The notes beneath the pieces are model-generated. The model saw only the letters and a program-made list of their open reading frames with translations. It was not told the DNA's origin and searched no databases. Position numbers and translations under genes: made by a program. From Nonomuraea rhodomycinica (GTDB lineage: Bacteria; Actinomycetota; Actinomycetes; Streptosporangiales; Streptosporangiaceae), in contig NZ_JABWGO010000005.1 in the NCBI RefSeq assembly GCF_013363995.1, positions 204,711-268,710 of the forward strand: a DNA stretch of 64,000 nucleotides. Direction: 5' to 3'. Shown one piece after another: positions 24,715-36,593 of this stretch (position 1 is its first letter; each line of letters opens with the position of its first letter).

Positions 24715-24879
24715 GTCACACGACGCGGAAGTCACACAACGCAGGGGTCACACGACGCCGAAGTCACACGACGCAGGAGTCACAGGACGCGAGAGTCACA
24801 GGACTCGGGGGTCACACGCCACCGACGTCACACGACGCGGGGATCACACGGCACCGGCGTCACACGACTCGGGGGGTCA
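24715..24879. repeat. 16-bp tandem repeat array (10 units)
   Basis: Units beginning GTCACA (consensus GTCACACGACGCNGGA) start exactly every 16 bases: 24715, 24731, 24747, 24763, 24779, 24795, 24811, 24827, 24843 (ATCACA), 24859. A shifted partial unit at 24876 supplies the stop codon of the HAD gene. There are no spacers, so this is a minisatellite and not CRISPR. Sixteen is not a multiple of three, which argues against coding. Confidence 0.9.
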
Positions 24880-25530
24880 TGCGATGCGGGAGAGCGCGGG
24901 CAGCAGGGCGTGCAGGTCGTCGACGACCACGTCGGCCTCGCGCGCCCGCGCCCGCTCGGCGTGCAGGTACCCCCACGGCCCGCGCCGCAGCAGCGCCGTG
25001 CGCATGCCCGCTCGCCCGGCCGGCAGCACGTCGTTGTCCAGCCGGTCGCCCACGTAAAGGATCTCGCCGGGCTCGCGCCCCGCGACCGCGGCGACCTTGG
25101 CGAAGAACCCGGGGTCGGGCTTGGACACGCCCCACCCCTCCGAGGTGTGGACGGAGTCGGCCGGCAGCTCCATGGCGACCAGCGCGTCGTAGGCCCGGGC
25201 CGGCTGGTTGCCCGCGATGATCACCTGAAGGCCGGCGGCGCGCAGCGCCGCGAGGGCATCGCGCACGTCCGGGTAGAGGTCGTCGGCGTCGAAGTGGTTG
25301 CGCAGACTGTCCGGCTCGTCCCGTTCCCAGGCCGCCAGCTCGGCGTCGATGTCGATACCGGGCCGGACGAGCTCGAACGCCTCGCGGTGCGAGCGGTCCA
25401 GCGCCGCCATGCCGCCCAGCGCGCCCATCATCACGAACCTGCTGACGCCCAGCCGGTCGGCCCACCGCGACCAGATGCGGGTCTCGTCGACGAGCGTCTC
25501 GCCGACGTCGAACACCACTGCCTTGATCAT
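24877..25530 (-). CDS. HAD-superfamily hydrolase
   Basis: A 217-residue phosphatase-type hydrolase. Motif I is VVFDVGETLVDE (nucleophile Asp8; the usual second Asp is Gly10, a common HAD variant). Motif II is VIIAGNQPA, motif III Lys lies in WGVSKPDPGFF, and motif IV is ILYVGDRLDNDV. A helical cap lies between motifs I and II. ATG at 25530 is preceded by GGGACAGGG and sits directly before the first beta strand. Its stop codon lies in the end of the 16-bp repeat array, so the array may have replaced the original 3' end. The substrate is unknown. Confidence 0.86.
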   Translation of the reverse strand: MIKAVVFDVGETLVDETRIWSRWADRLGVSRFVMMGALGGMAALDRSHREAFELVRPGIDIDAELAAWERDEPDSLRNHFDADDLYPDVRDALAALRAAGLQVIIAGNQPARAYDALVAMELPADSVHTSEGWGVSKPDPGFFAKVAAVAGREPGEILYVGDRLDNDVLPAGRAGMRTALLRRGPWGYLHAERARAREADVVVDDLHALLPALSRIA

Positions 25531-25640
25531 CCCTGTCCCTTCTCGTCGGGCCCCACTGTACGGGCGGGGGGAAGGCGCTTCAGCGGAGGGGCAGGACATG
25601 CAATACTTAGCGTGCCCGTTCGACTACGGAGGGACGGCCG

Positions 25641-26244
25641 ATGAGCGCGGTGCTGCCGAAGAGAGACCGTAAGCGCCCGAAGATGTGGCTCGCTGAAGAC
25701 AGCGGCGTGCCGGAGACGGGGCGCGAGTTGTTCGAAGCACTCCCAGAGTTGCCGGGCTTCCGCGCTGAAGTCATCGAAGGAAGCGTGATCTTGACCCCCG
25801 TCGGCACTCCCGAGCACGCCAACCACGCCATGCTGCTCTACCGCGCGCTTATCCCGGTCATGGATGAGCATGGCTGGTGGGGCTACACCGGCAACGTCGA
25901 TGTGTGTCTCGACGGCTCGCGGGATCCGGTGGAGCCCGATTTCGTGCTGGCGCCCTCCGACTGCCCTCGCTGGGGAGAGCGTGAGCTGCGCTCCTCCGGC
26001 TTGATCATGGTCGCCGAGGTGGTCTCCAAGGGGAGTATCGTTCGCGATCGCACAGAGAAGCCGCGCCTCTATGCGGCAGCCGGAGTGCCGATCTATCTCC
26101 TGATCGACATCGTCGCCACCCCTCAGACGGTCACTGTCCACAGCACCATCGACAACGGCGCCTACATCGCGCTCGCCACTGTGCCGATCGGCTCGACAGT
26201 CCGGCTGCCCGACCCCGTCAACCTCGAGCTCGACACCTCCATCT

Positions 26245-26255
<11 letters not shown>
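25641..26255 (+). CDS. Uma2 family (DUF820) restriction-endonuclease-fold protein
   Basis: A 204-residue protein of the PD-(D/E)xK Uma2 group. The core is EVIEGSVILTPVGTPEHANHAMLL, then VEPDFVLAPSD carrying the catalytic Asp, then MVAEVVSKGSIVRDRTEK carrying the E-x-K part, followed by KPRLYAAAGVPIYLLID. These genes are common in multiple copies in actinomycetes and cyanobacteria and are often linked to mobile DNA; their biological role is unclear. Codon use is visibly less GC-biased than in the neighbours, suggesting later acquisition. The 3' end overlaps hrpA by 11 bases. Confidence 0.86.
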
Positions 26256-30117
<3,862 letters not shown>

Positions 30118-30324
30118 ACTGCTTTCAGGATATTTGAGCCCCGTGCGCCGGGAGCCAACGGTCCATGCTGCCGGACCGCGCCGCCGTTCCGCATCCCAAT
30201 AACGGGTGAGCGTGGCGCGACATGGCCGTGGCCGTCCACGGCGGGCCCACTCTCCCCAGAGTTGCGTCGTGAACGGCCACGCCCATCAATGAGACTCCCG
30301 AGACGCCGTTCCGGTTGCCTCCCC

Positions 30325-30358
30325 GGCCGACTTTCTTGATCAGTAAGATCAGTCGGCC
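30325..30358 (-). terminator. hairpin at the end of ppgK
   Basis: GGCCGACT and AGTCGGCC form an 8-bp stem, with an inner TGATC/GATCA helix around AGTAA. The structure starts inside the ppgK stop codon region (30349-30351). It reads correctly as a minus-strand intrinsic-like terminator; no long T-run is present. Confidence 0.6.
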
Positions 30359-31080
30359 CGGCTGCCCGCCATCTGGGCGGCGCCGATGATGCCCGCCTCG
30401 TTCTGCAGCGCGGCCGGCACGATCGGCGTGTCGATGTGGACGTGCGGCAGCCACTTGTGGGCCTTCTTGCTCACGCCGCCGCCCACCACGATGAGCGACG
30501 GGGAGAACAGCATCTCCACGTGCCGCAAGTACTCCTCGACCCGGCCGGCCCACTTGTCCCAGCTCAGCTCGTGGTCCTCGCGGGCCTTGTCGGAGGCGCG
30601 CAGCTCGGCGTCCTTGCCGTGCAGCTCCAGGTGGCCGAGCTCGGTGTTGGGCACGAGCACCCCGTCGGTGAACAGGGCGCTGCCGATGCCCGTGCCGAAC
30701 GTCAGCATGAGCACGGTGCCGCGCCGGTCCCGGCCCTCGCCGAAGGTCATCTCGGCGAGGCCGGCCGCGTCGGCGTCGTTGAGCACGCACGCGCCGCCGA
30801 ACAGGTCGGAGGCGTCCACGCCGATCCACGAGCGGTGGACGTTGGCGGCGGTGTGCACCACCCCGTCGCGCACCACCCCGGGGAACGTCACGCCGACGGG
30901 CCCCGACCACGCGAAGTGCTCGACGATCTGCCGCACCACCTCGGCGACGGGCTCCGGCTTGGACGGCTGCGGGGTGGGAATGCGCAGGCGCTCCTGGGCC
31001 AGCTTGCCCGCCGTGACGTCGACGGGCGCGCCCTTGATCCCTGAGCCGCCGATATCAATCCCCAGAACTTCCATAACCAT
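30349..31080 (-). CDS. ppgK: polyphosphate glucokinase
   Basis: A 243-residue ROK-type kinase that phosphorylates glucose with polyphosphate or ATP, a typical actinobacterial glycolytic entry enzyme. LGIDIGGSGIKGAPVD is the phosphate-1 motif, VGVTFPGVVRDGVV and VLNDADAAGLAEM give the sugar-binding Asn-Asp pair, and LMLTFGTGIGSALF is the phosphate-2 region. ATG at 31080 and ATG at 31074 are both possible; GGGGAG lies four and ten bases upstream respectively. It is monocistronic, divergent from the TIGR03118 gene. Confidence 0.92.
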   Translation of the reverse strand: MVMEVLGIDIGGSGIKGAPVDVTAGKLAQERLRIPTPQPSKPEPVAEVVRQIVEHFAWSGPVGVTFPGVVRDGVVHTAANVHRSWIGVDASDLFGGACVLNDADAAGLAEMTFGEGRDRRGTVLMLTFGTGIGSALFTDGVLVPNTELGHLELHGKDAELRASDKAREDHELSWDKWAGRVEEYLRHVEMLFSPSLIVVGGGVSKKAHKWLPHVHIDTPIVPAALQNEAGIIGAAQMAGSRAD

Positions 31081-31194
31081 CCATCTCCCCTACAGACGGC
31101 AAGAAACGCCTCGCCGGATATTTCCGGACCATACTGAACCCTGCCCCAGGTGCCCCGCGTATCTCGCGTCACAAGCGCTAACAAGGAGGCACGG

Positions 31195-32319
31195 ATGCGG
31201 TCACGCATCATCACACTCTGCGCTGTTGCGGTCGGCCTGGGCAGCACTCTCGCCACCCCCGCACACGCCACCGCCACCCCCCGCGCGCGGTTCGACGTCG
31301 TCAACCTCGTCTCGGACGTGAGGGGCAAGGCCGCCACCACCGACCCCAAGCTGGTCAACCCCTGGGGCCTGGCCATGGGCAAGACCCTCTGGGTCTCCGC
31401 CACGGGCACCGGCACCGCCACCGTCTACTCCGGCGCCGGCAAGAAGGAGCAGACGGAGGTCGGCATCCCAGGCGGGGCCCCGACGGGCCAGGTGTTCAAC
31501 CCCACCGACGGGTTCACCGTGAAGGGCAAACCCGCCACGTTCCTCTTCTCCAGCCCCAGCGGCGCGATCAGCGGCTGGAACGCCGAGGCGGACCCGAAGA
31601 ACGCCGTGATCGCCGCGTTCACCCGCGGGGCCGACTACAAGGGCCTGGCGCTGGCGCGCACCGAGGACGGCGACTTCCTGCTCGCCGCCGACTTCGCCGG
31701 CGGCCGTGTCCACGCCTGGAACTCCGACTTCGAGCGGGTCCGGCTCAAGCGCTGGCAGTTCCGCGACCCGAACGTCCCCTCGAACTACTCGCCGTTCAAC
31801 GTGGCGGTCGCCCAGAACCAGATCTGGGTGGCGTACGCGCTGCGTGACCCGGACACCGGCAAGTCCGTCGCCGGCGCCGGCAAGGGCTTCGTCAGCCGCT
31901 TCAACGCCGAGGGCCGCCTGACCGGCCGCATCGCCCGCACCGGGCTGAACGCGCCATGGGCGATCACCGCCGCCCCGCGCGGCGCGTACGCCGGGTCCGT
32001 GCTCGTCGGCAACTTCGGCGACGGCACCATCCACGCCTACCGCGGCAACCGCCACCTCGGCGCCCTGCGCACCGCCAACGGCGCCACCATCCAGCTTCCC
32101 GGCCTGTGGGACCTGGAGCTCGGCACCGCCGCCAACGGCGGCGAGAACGCGCTGTGGTTCTCCGCCGGCGTCGACGGCGGCCGGCACGGCCTGCTCGGCC
32201 TCATCCGGCCCGCGGGCTCCGGCGGCTCCTCCGCCGCCGCTCCCACCGCGACGGCGACCCCGACGCCGACCTCCACGTCCTCGCAGCACTCCAACCACTC
32301 GTCGTACGGGGGCTACTGA
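31195..32319 (+). CDS. secreted TIGR03118 family beta-propeller-like protein
   Basis: A 374-residue exported protein. A Sec signal peptide ends at PAHA|TATP near residue 24. The LVNPWGLAMGKTLWVSATGTG start, NPTDGF, LFSSPSGAISGWN and LVGNFGDGTIHAY are conserved TIGR03118 segments, probably successive propeller blades. The C-terminus is a Ser/Thr/Pro-rich tail followed by QHSNHSSYGGY. Function is unknown. AAGGAGG seven bases before ATG 31195 fixes the start. A strong hairpin lies 13 bases after the stop. Confidence 0.88.
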   Translation: MRSRIITLCAVAVGLGSTLATPAHATATPRARFDVVNLVSDVRGKAATTDPKLVNPWGLAMGKTLWVSATGTGTATVYSGAGKKEQTEVGIPGGAPTGQVFNPTDGFTVKGKPATFLFSSPSGAISGWNAEADPKNAVIAAFTRGADYKGLALARTEDGDFLLAADFAGGRVHAWNSDFERVRLKRWQFRDPNVPSNYSPFNVAVAQNQIWVAYALRDPDTGKSVAGAGKGFVSRFNAEGRLTGRIARTGLNAPWAITAAPRGAYAGSVLVGNFGDGTIHAYRGNRHLGALRTANGATIQLPGLWDLELGTAANGGENALWFSAGVDGGRHGLLGLIRPAGSGGSSAAAPTATATPTPTSTSSQHSNHSSYGGY

Positions 32320-32331
32320 CCGGCCGCTGAC

Positions 32332-32365
32332 GTTTCCGGCACGGTGGCGCGGCCGTGCCGGAAAC
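32332..32365 (+). terminator. strong hairpin terminator after the TIGR03118 gene
   Basis: GTTTCCGGCACGG - loop TGGCGCGG - CCGTGCCGGAAAC, a perfect 13-bp stem beginning 13 bases past the stop at 32319. An A-C-C-C-C tail follows rather than a T-run. Confidence 0.75.
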
Positions 32366-32500
32366 ACCCCTCACCGGCGGCCGGGCGTGCGCTCGCCCGC
32401 CGCCCGCGCGAGCGAGGCGAGGAATTCGCGCCGCCCCCGAGGCCATGTCGGTGGGCGGCACTACCATCTCCCCGACGGGTGCGGACGGAGACGGTAGGGC

Positions 32501-33319
32501 ATGACAGATCATCGGCTGCCACGCGAGCTGGGCCGGCTGTTCGCCGACGCAGGCATGGGCCGCGCGCTGCGGGCCGCCCTGCCGCCGGGTGACCTCGTCT
32601 GGCCCGACCCCGGCTACACCGGGCAGGGAGAGCCGGCCAGGCCGGCGTTCTGGATGAGCGACGAGCCCGTCTCCGGCCACGACTGGGCCCGCTTACGCGC
32701 CGAGCACCCCGCGAGCGGCCTGTGGCCCGTGCTGCTGGACGAGTCGGCCCAGCCCTGGTCGATCGGCCAGGTCGTGCCGGACGAGCCCGCGCAGATCGAC
32801 CACTTCACGGCCGAGGGGTTCATGCACGAGGTGTGGCAGGAGTGGGTCGCGCAGATGCCGTCCGACGCCCTCGCCGAGCTCGACCCCTACGGCGCGCTCT
32901 GCCCCGGCCCGGCCGCCCCCGGCGTGCCGAAGGCCACTCCCGGCGAGGTCGCCGACTGGTACGCCGACCAGCTCGCCGCGCGCGGCATGCCGCTGGGCCT
33001 GGTCGCGGCCCGGCGCGGCGCCGACGCGCTGGCCGTGATGGGCTGGCAGGGCGCCCTGCACCACAACGAGTGGATGGTGCCGCTGGCGGCGGTGGTGCGC
33101 AGCTGGGAGGACCGCTTCGGGGCGCGGGTGGTGTGCGTGGGGTTCAACACGCTGGAGCTGAGCGTCGCGGCGCCTCCGGTGGACGCCGAGCACGCGCTGC
33201 ACGTGGCGGCCGAGCACTGGACGTTCTGTCCCGACAACGTGGTGCAGGGCCCGGGCGATCTGCGCGGCTACGCGGAGCAGATCATCGGCCGGCACTTCTG
33301 GTCGTTCTGGTGGGACTGA
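32501..33319 (+). CDS. DUF4253 domain-containing protein
   Basis: A 272-residue cytosolic protein. The C-terminal 110 residues carry DUF4253 hallmarks: LVAARRGADALAVMGWQGALHHNE, VVRSWEDRFGARVVCVGFNTLEL, VAAEHWTFCPDNV and the HFWSFWWD end. Relatives occur widely in actinomycetes, some beside toxin-immunity genes, but no function is established. It is convergent with the methyltransferase gene 26 bases downstream. Confidence 0.85.
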   Translation: MTDHRLPRELGRLFADAGMGRALRAALPPGDLVWPDPGYTGQGEPARPAFWMSDEPVSGHDWARLRAEHPASGLWPVLLDESAQPWSIGQVVPDEPAQIDHFTAEGFMHEVWQEWVAQMPSDALAELDPYGALCPGPAAPGVPKATPGEVADWYADQLAARGMPLGLVAARRGADALAVMGWQGALHHNEWMVPLAAVVRSWEDRFGARVVCVGFNTLELSVAAPPVDAEHALHVAAEHWTFCPDNVVQGPGDLRGYAEQIIGRHFWSFWWD

Positions 33320-33344
33320 GGACGCCGGATCGGGGCGCCCGTGG

Positions 33345-34175
33345 TCAGAGGACGCGGGCGACGGCGCCGTAGTTGCCCGAGGCGCTGGGCAGGGCCGCGC
33401 ACGCCTCGTCGCGCCCGTCGGGCCGCCACTGCGGCACCCACACCAGCCCCGGCTCCACCAGGTCCAGCCCGTCCAGCAGCGCCGCCGTCTCCGCGCGGGT
33501 GCGGACGACGTGGCCCGGCAGGGTCATGGCCAGCAGCTCGCCGATCGCCGGCAGCAGCTCGTCGGGGATCGCGTCGAAGGTGGTCTGCAGCAGGGCCAGG
33601 TAGCTGCCCCGGGCGGCGGCGTGGCACAGGCACTTGATCGCGTGCCGGGCCTCCTCGTCGCCGAGGCTGGGCACCGAGACCAGCACCAGGCCGACGGGCC
33701 GGTCCCAGTCGACGAACGTCCGCACCACCCGGTCGCCGAGCAGGTCCTCGACCTGCCGGATGTCGCCCTCCACCACGCGCACCAGGTCGGTCACCGGCTC
33801 GATCGTGGCCTGGGCGTAGGCCAGCACCATCGGGTCGTTCTCCACGTACAGCACCCGGACGTCGGAGCGGCCCGACGCCTCACGGGCCAGGTCGTGCAGC
33901 TGACGGCCGGGGGGCAGGCCGCTGGGCACCCCGCTGCCGACGATCACGAACTGGTCGACGCCGCCCGCCGCCAGGTGGCGGATCACGCGGGACAGGAAGG
34001 CCAGCACGGCCCGCGCGGCGGCGGTGGTCACGGGAGCGGCCTCGTCATAGCGGCGCACGGCGTCGCGGTCGGCCACGAAATTGTTCTTGCCTCCGGCGGC
34101 GGCGTCGAGCATACGGGTGATACGCGCCTGGGACGTGTTGAGCCTGGCCAAATTACGGATGGCACGTTGACGCAT
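33345..34175 (-). CDS. SAM-dependent methyltransferase, DUF574/Methyltransf_19 type
   Basis: A 276-residue protein of the actinobacterial DUF574 family. Diagnostic segments are LNTSQARITRMLDAAAGGKNN (usual form 'ARVYDYLLGGKDNF'), QFVIVGSGVPSG, RVLYVENDPMVLAYA and the C-terminal EPGLVWVPQWRP. Motif I is degenerate: the usual G-x-G-x-P-T appears as VGSGVPSGLPPG, so catalytic activity is not certain. These proteins usually lie beside XRE-DUF5753 regulators, as here. ATG 34175 is preferred, with AAGGGGCG upstream. Function is unknown. Confidence 0.84.
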   Translation of the reverse strand: MRQRAIRNLARLNTSQARITRMLDAAAGGKNNFVADRDAVRRYDEAAPVTTAAARAVLAFLSRVIRHLAAGGVDQFVIVGSGVPSGLPPGRQLHDLAREASGRSDVRVLYVENDPMVLAYAQATIEPVTDLVRVVEGDIRQVEDLLGDRVVRTFVDWDRPVGLVLVSVPSLGDEEARHAIKCLCHAAARGSYLALLQTTFDAIPDELLPAIGELLAMTLPGHVVRTRAETAALLDGLDLVEPGLVWVPQWRPDGRDEACAALPSASGNYGAVARVL

Positions 34176-34301
34176 TTCCGTATCGCCCCTTTCCCCTCGC
34201 CTTGCCGTACGGGAAAGTTCCGCGGCCTCGACCCCACTCGGAGGACCAAGTTGAAAATGCTCCAAATGTCCCAACAATACAACCTATTGGCGCGAAATAA
34301 T

Positions 34302-34321
34302 CGGGAAATATACGTTTCCCG
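34302..34321 (-). terminator. inverted repeat after the dual-HTH regulator gene
   Basis: CGGGAAA-TATACG-TTTCCCG. Read on the minus strand it lies 13 bases past the regulator stop and is followed by ATTATTT, the closest thing to a T-rich tail in the window. It could also be an operator within the AT-rich 158-bp gap upstream of the methyltransferase. Confidence 0.5.
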
Positions 34322-34333
34322 GTGAATAAAGGA

Positions 34334-35605
34334 TCATCCTCGCGCTATCCGGTCACGGTGGGTGTTCAGCAGGTCGAGGGTCTCCTCGCGCGTCGTCGTG
34401 GTGACCGAGAGCTTGGCGAACGCCTGGTGGTAGGCCTCGACGGCGCCCGGCTCGGTGATCAGCTCGTCGCGTTCGACGGTGTGCGCGCAGGCGACGTCGG
34501 GCTCGAACGCCTCGGCGTAGCGCCAGAGCGTGAACGGCTCCGTGCGGGGCAGGTACGCCGGGTCGTCCAGCGGCAGCAGGTGCAGCGAGACGCCGGGGCG
34601 CTTGGCCAGGTCGATGAGGGAGTCGAGCTGGGCCAGGTGGACCGCGGGCTCGGCGATGGAGCGCAGCAGCACCCCCTCGTCCATGATCGCCCACACGACG
34701 GGGCCGCGCCCGGCGAAGACCATCTCCTGGCGGGCCAGCACCAGCCGCACCGCCGCCTCCACCGAGCCCTGCCCGAGCGTGGCGGGGCCGGCGACGCCGA
34801 TCGCGGCGCGGGCGTACGCCTCGGTCTGCAGCAGCGCCGGCACCGTCCGCGGGTCGTACACGCGGATCACCGAGGCCCGCTGCTCCAGGGCGAAGGCGGT
34901 GGCGAGCCAGACGGGCACCGCCCTGGTGTCCCACCAGGCGGGCTCGCGCTCGCCGCGGGCCAGCGACAGCACGTGCTCGCGGGCGGGCAGCGCGGTCACG
35001 CCGTACAGGTCGAGCAGCCGTTCCACCAGGGCCGGGGCGGGGGCGGCGCGGCCGGTCTCGGCCGCCTCGACGCGCACCGTGCCGCGGCCGAGCGCGCTCT
35101 CGACCTGCTCGGCCGTCAGGCCGGCCGCCTCGCGCAGGCCGCGCAGCCGCTCGCCGAGCGCCGCGCGGACCGGCGGCGCGAGGGTGGTCCGGGCGGCCGG
35201 CACCGCCGGGGCCTCGGGCGCGGGCCGCGGGCCGGCCTCCGGGCTCTCGGCCAGCCCCTCGGCCCGGCGGGCCAGGTCGATGACACCGCGCAGCACGGCC
35301 AGCGAGCCGTCGGACAGCCCGGAGGCCGCCGCGCCGACGGCGGCGGCGCGCGCCTGGAGGTCGTCCACCGCGGCGGAGCCGGCCGGCGTCTCCTCGCCCA
35401 CCAGCCAGCCGACGCTGACCTGGAGGCAGGAGGCGAGGGCGCGCAGCACCTGGAGGGTCGGGTTGGTCTGCTTGCCGGTGCGCAGCTGGCTGACGTAGGC
35501 CCGGGTGATGGGGATGCCCGCCTCGGTCAGCTCGGCGGCCACCTGGGCGCCGCTCAGCCCCCGCTCGCGCAGTGCCAGGTCCAGCCTGTCGGCGATGGTC
35601 GCCAC
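34334..35605 (-). CDS. transcriptional regulator with two HTH domains and DUF5753
   Basis: A 423-residue regulator. Residues 4-70 form an EspR-like HTH (LTEAGIPITRAYVSQLRTGK). Residues 70-145 are a helical and Pro/Ala-rich linker. Residues 148-203 are the usual XRE HTH of DUF5753 proteins (LGERLRGLREAAGLTAEQV). Residues 225-415 are DUF5753 (EPAWWDTRAVPVWLATAFALEQ, VIRVYDPRTVPALLQTEAYA). Standard family members are about 280 residues and lack the first HTH. GTG 35605 has AGGAGG six bases upstream. It is divergent from the HemB-like gene set across a 220-bp control region and likely regulates it. Confidence 0.86.
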   Translation of the reverse strand: MATIADRLDLALRERGLSGAQVAAELTEAGIPITRAYVSQLRTGKQTNPTLQVLRALASCLQVSVGWLVGEETPAGSAAVDDLQARAAAVGAAASGLSDGSLAVLRGVIDLARRAEGLAESPEAGPRPAPEAPAVPAARTTLAPPVRAALGERLRGLREAAGLTAEQVESALGRGTVRVEAAETGRAAPAPALVERLLDLYGVTALPAREHVLSLARGEREPAWWDTRAVPVWLATAFALEQRASVIRVYDPRTVPALLQTEAYARAAIGVAGPATLGQGSVEAAVRLVLARQEMVFAGRGPVVWAIMDEGVLLRSIAEPAVHLAQLDSLIDLAKRPGVSLHLLPLDDPAYLPRTEPFTLWRYAEAFEPDVACAHTVERDELITEPGAVEAYHQAFAKLSVTTTTREETLDLLNTHRDRIARG

Positions 35606-35708
35606 TCCGCACCTCCTGCCGCCCGGGAGACCCTCAGCGTAGGGGAATCCGGGGATCATGCGCGCCCACGGGCGTCCGTAAACCTCCAGCGGGGCATCCA
35701 TACCCAAC

Positions 35709-35783
35709 TGGAAAGTGTCAGTTGACACATCTTCCCACAGAACGCCACTATCGGACCGACACGTGGAAAGTGAGACTTGACAG
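35709..35783. promoter_or_regulatory. two-copy operator-like element and promoter of the HemB-like gene set
   Basis: A 20-bp element, TGGAAAGTGTCAGTTGACAC at 35709-35728, recurs as TGGAAAGTGAGACTTGACAG at 35764-35783 (16 of 20 identical). The first contains a perfect dyad, GTGTCA-GT-TGACAC. Each contains TTGACA; the first (35722-35727) has CACTAT at 35746-35751 after an 18-bp spacer, a plausible promoter for the rightward genes. The dual-HTH regulator is the obvious candidate binder. Confidence 0.6.
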
Positions 35784-35825
35784 CCGGACGGTTCTGGAGA
35801 GTCGCCGGCGAGGAGGTGGCCGGAC

Positions 35826-36593
35826 GTGACCGATCCCCAGACCGGTTCCTGGTTCGCCAGGCGGCCGAGAGCGCCGCAGGCACCGGACCGGGTGATCCTG
35901 CGCATCTGCGCCCGGGTGGCGCCCCGCGACAAGCGCGTCCACGTGGCCAACATGCCGCTCGGCGGCGTGGAGGTCTGGGTGGACGGCAACGGCGACCGCT
36001 GGGTCCACTACCACCGGATGGCCCGCGAGCTGCGGCTGGCCGGCTGGTTCACCGAGGTCACCGCCGAGCGGCTCATGGTGCTCGGCTGGAGCTCCGAGTG
36101 CCTGGTCCACCGGGCCCGGATGCTCGACGCCGCCCTCGCGGGCCGGCTGTCCGACTACTCCCGCACCGCGCGCTCGGCCTTCGCCCTCGGCACCCGCCTG
36201 CGCGAGGAGAAGGTGCCCGCGGACGAGATCGCCACCAGGGTCCGCGACCACGTCGGCCGCGAGCTGCGCTGGCCCGACCGGCTCGCCGAGCTGGACGGCC
36301 TGGAGCGCACCGCCTCGCTGGAGGCGCTGCGGCTGCGCCTGGCGCAGGTCGCCGGGCTGGAAGCCAAGGTGAGCCGCCGCTGCGCCGAGCACCTGACGCT
36401 GGCCTCCCAGGTCGTCATGTCGCTGGTCGGCCCCGACGCCGGCCGTTCGGCCCGCTCCTGGACGCGGGCGCCCGGCCGGCTCATCGGCCTCACCGAGCGG
36501 ATGGTCGCGGCCAGCGTGCCGAACCGTCCCGAGGTGCCGCGGCCCGAGACCGTCACCGTCGCCCGCAGGGACCTGGCGGAGACGCCGCGATGA
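35826..36593 (+). CDS. protein of unknown function, first gene of the HemB-like set
   Basis: A 255-residue soluble protein. The N-terminal 100 residues are alpha/beta (VEVWVDGNGDRWVHYHRM) and the rest helical, with many Arg and Leu residues (EALRLRLAQVAGLEAKVSRRCAEHL). I do not recognise a family. Its stop overlaps the MFS start by four bases (ATGA), so it is translationally coupled to the exporter and belongs to the set. The GTG start follows GGAGGTGGCC, with GAGG about ten bases upstream. Confidence 0.75.
   Translation: MTDPQTGSWFARRPRAPQAPDRVILRICARVAPRDKRVHVANMPLGGVEVWVDGNGDRWVHYHRMARELRLAGWFTEVTAERLMVLGWSSECLVHRARMLDAALAGRLSDYSRTARSAFALGTRLREEKVPADEIATRVRDHVGRELRWPDRLAELDGLERTASLEALRLRLAQVAGLEAKVSRRCAEHLTLASQVVMSLVGPDAGRSARSWTRAPGRLIGLTERMVAASVPNRPEVPRPETVTVARRDLAETPR

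Noticed and set aside
24715..24879. CRISPR array
   Set aside because: The units are only 16 bp, directly abutting with no unique spacers, and no cas genes are present.
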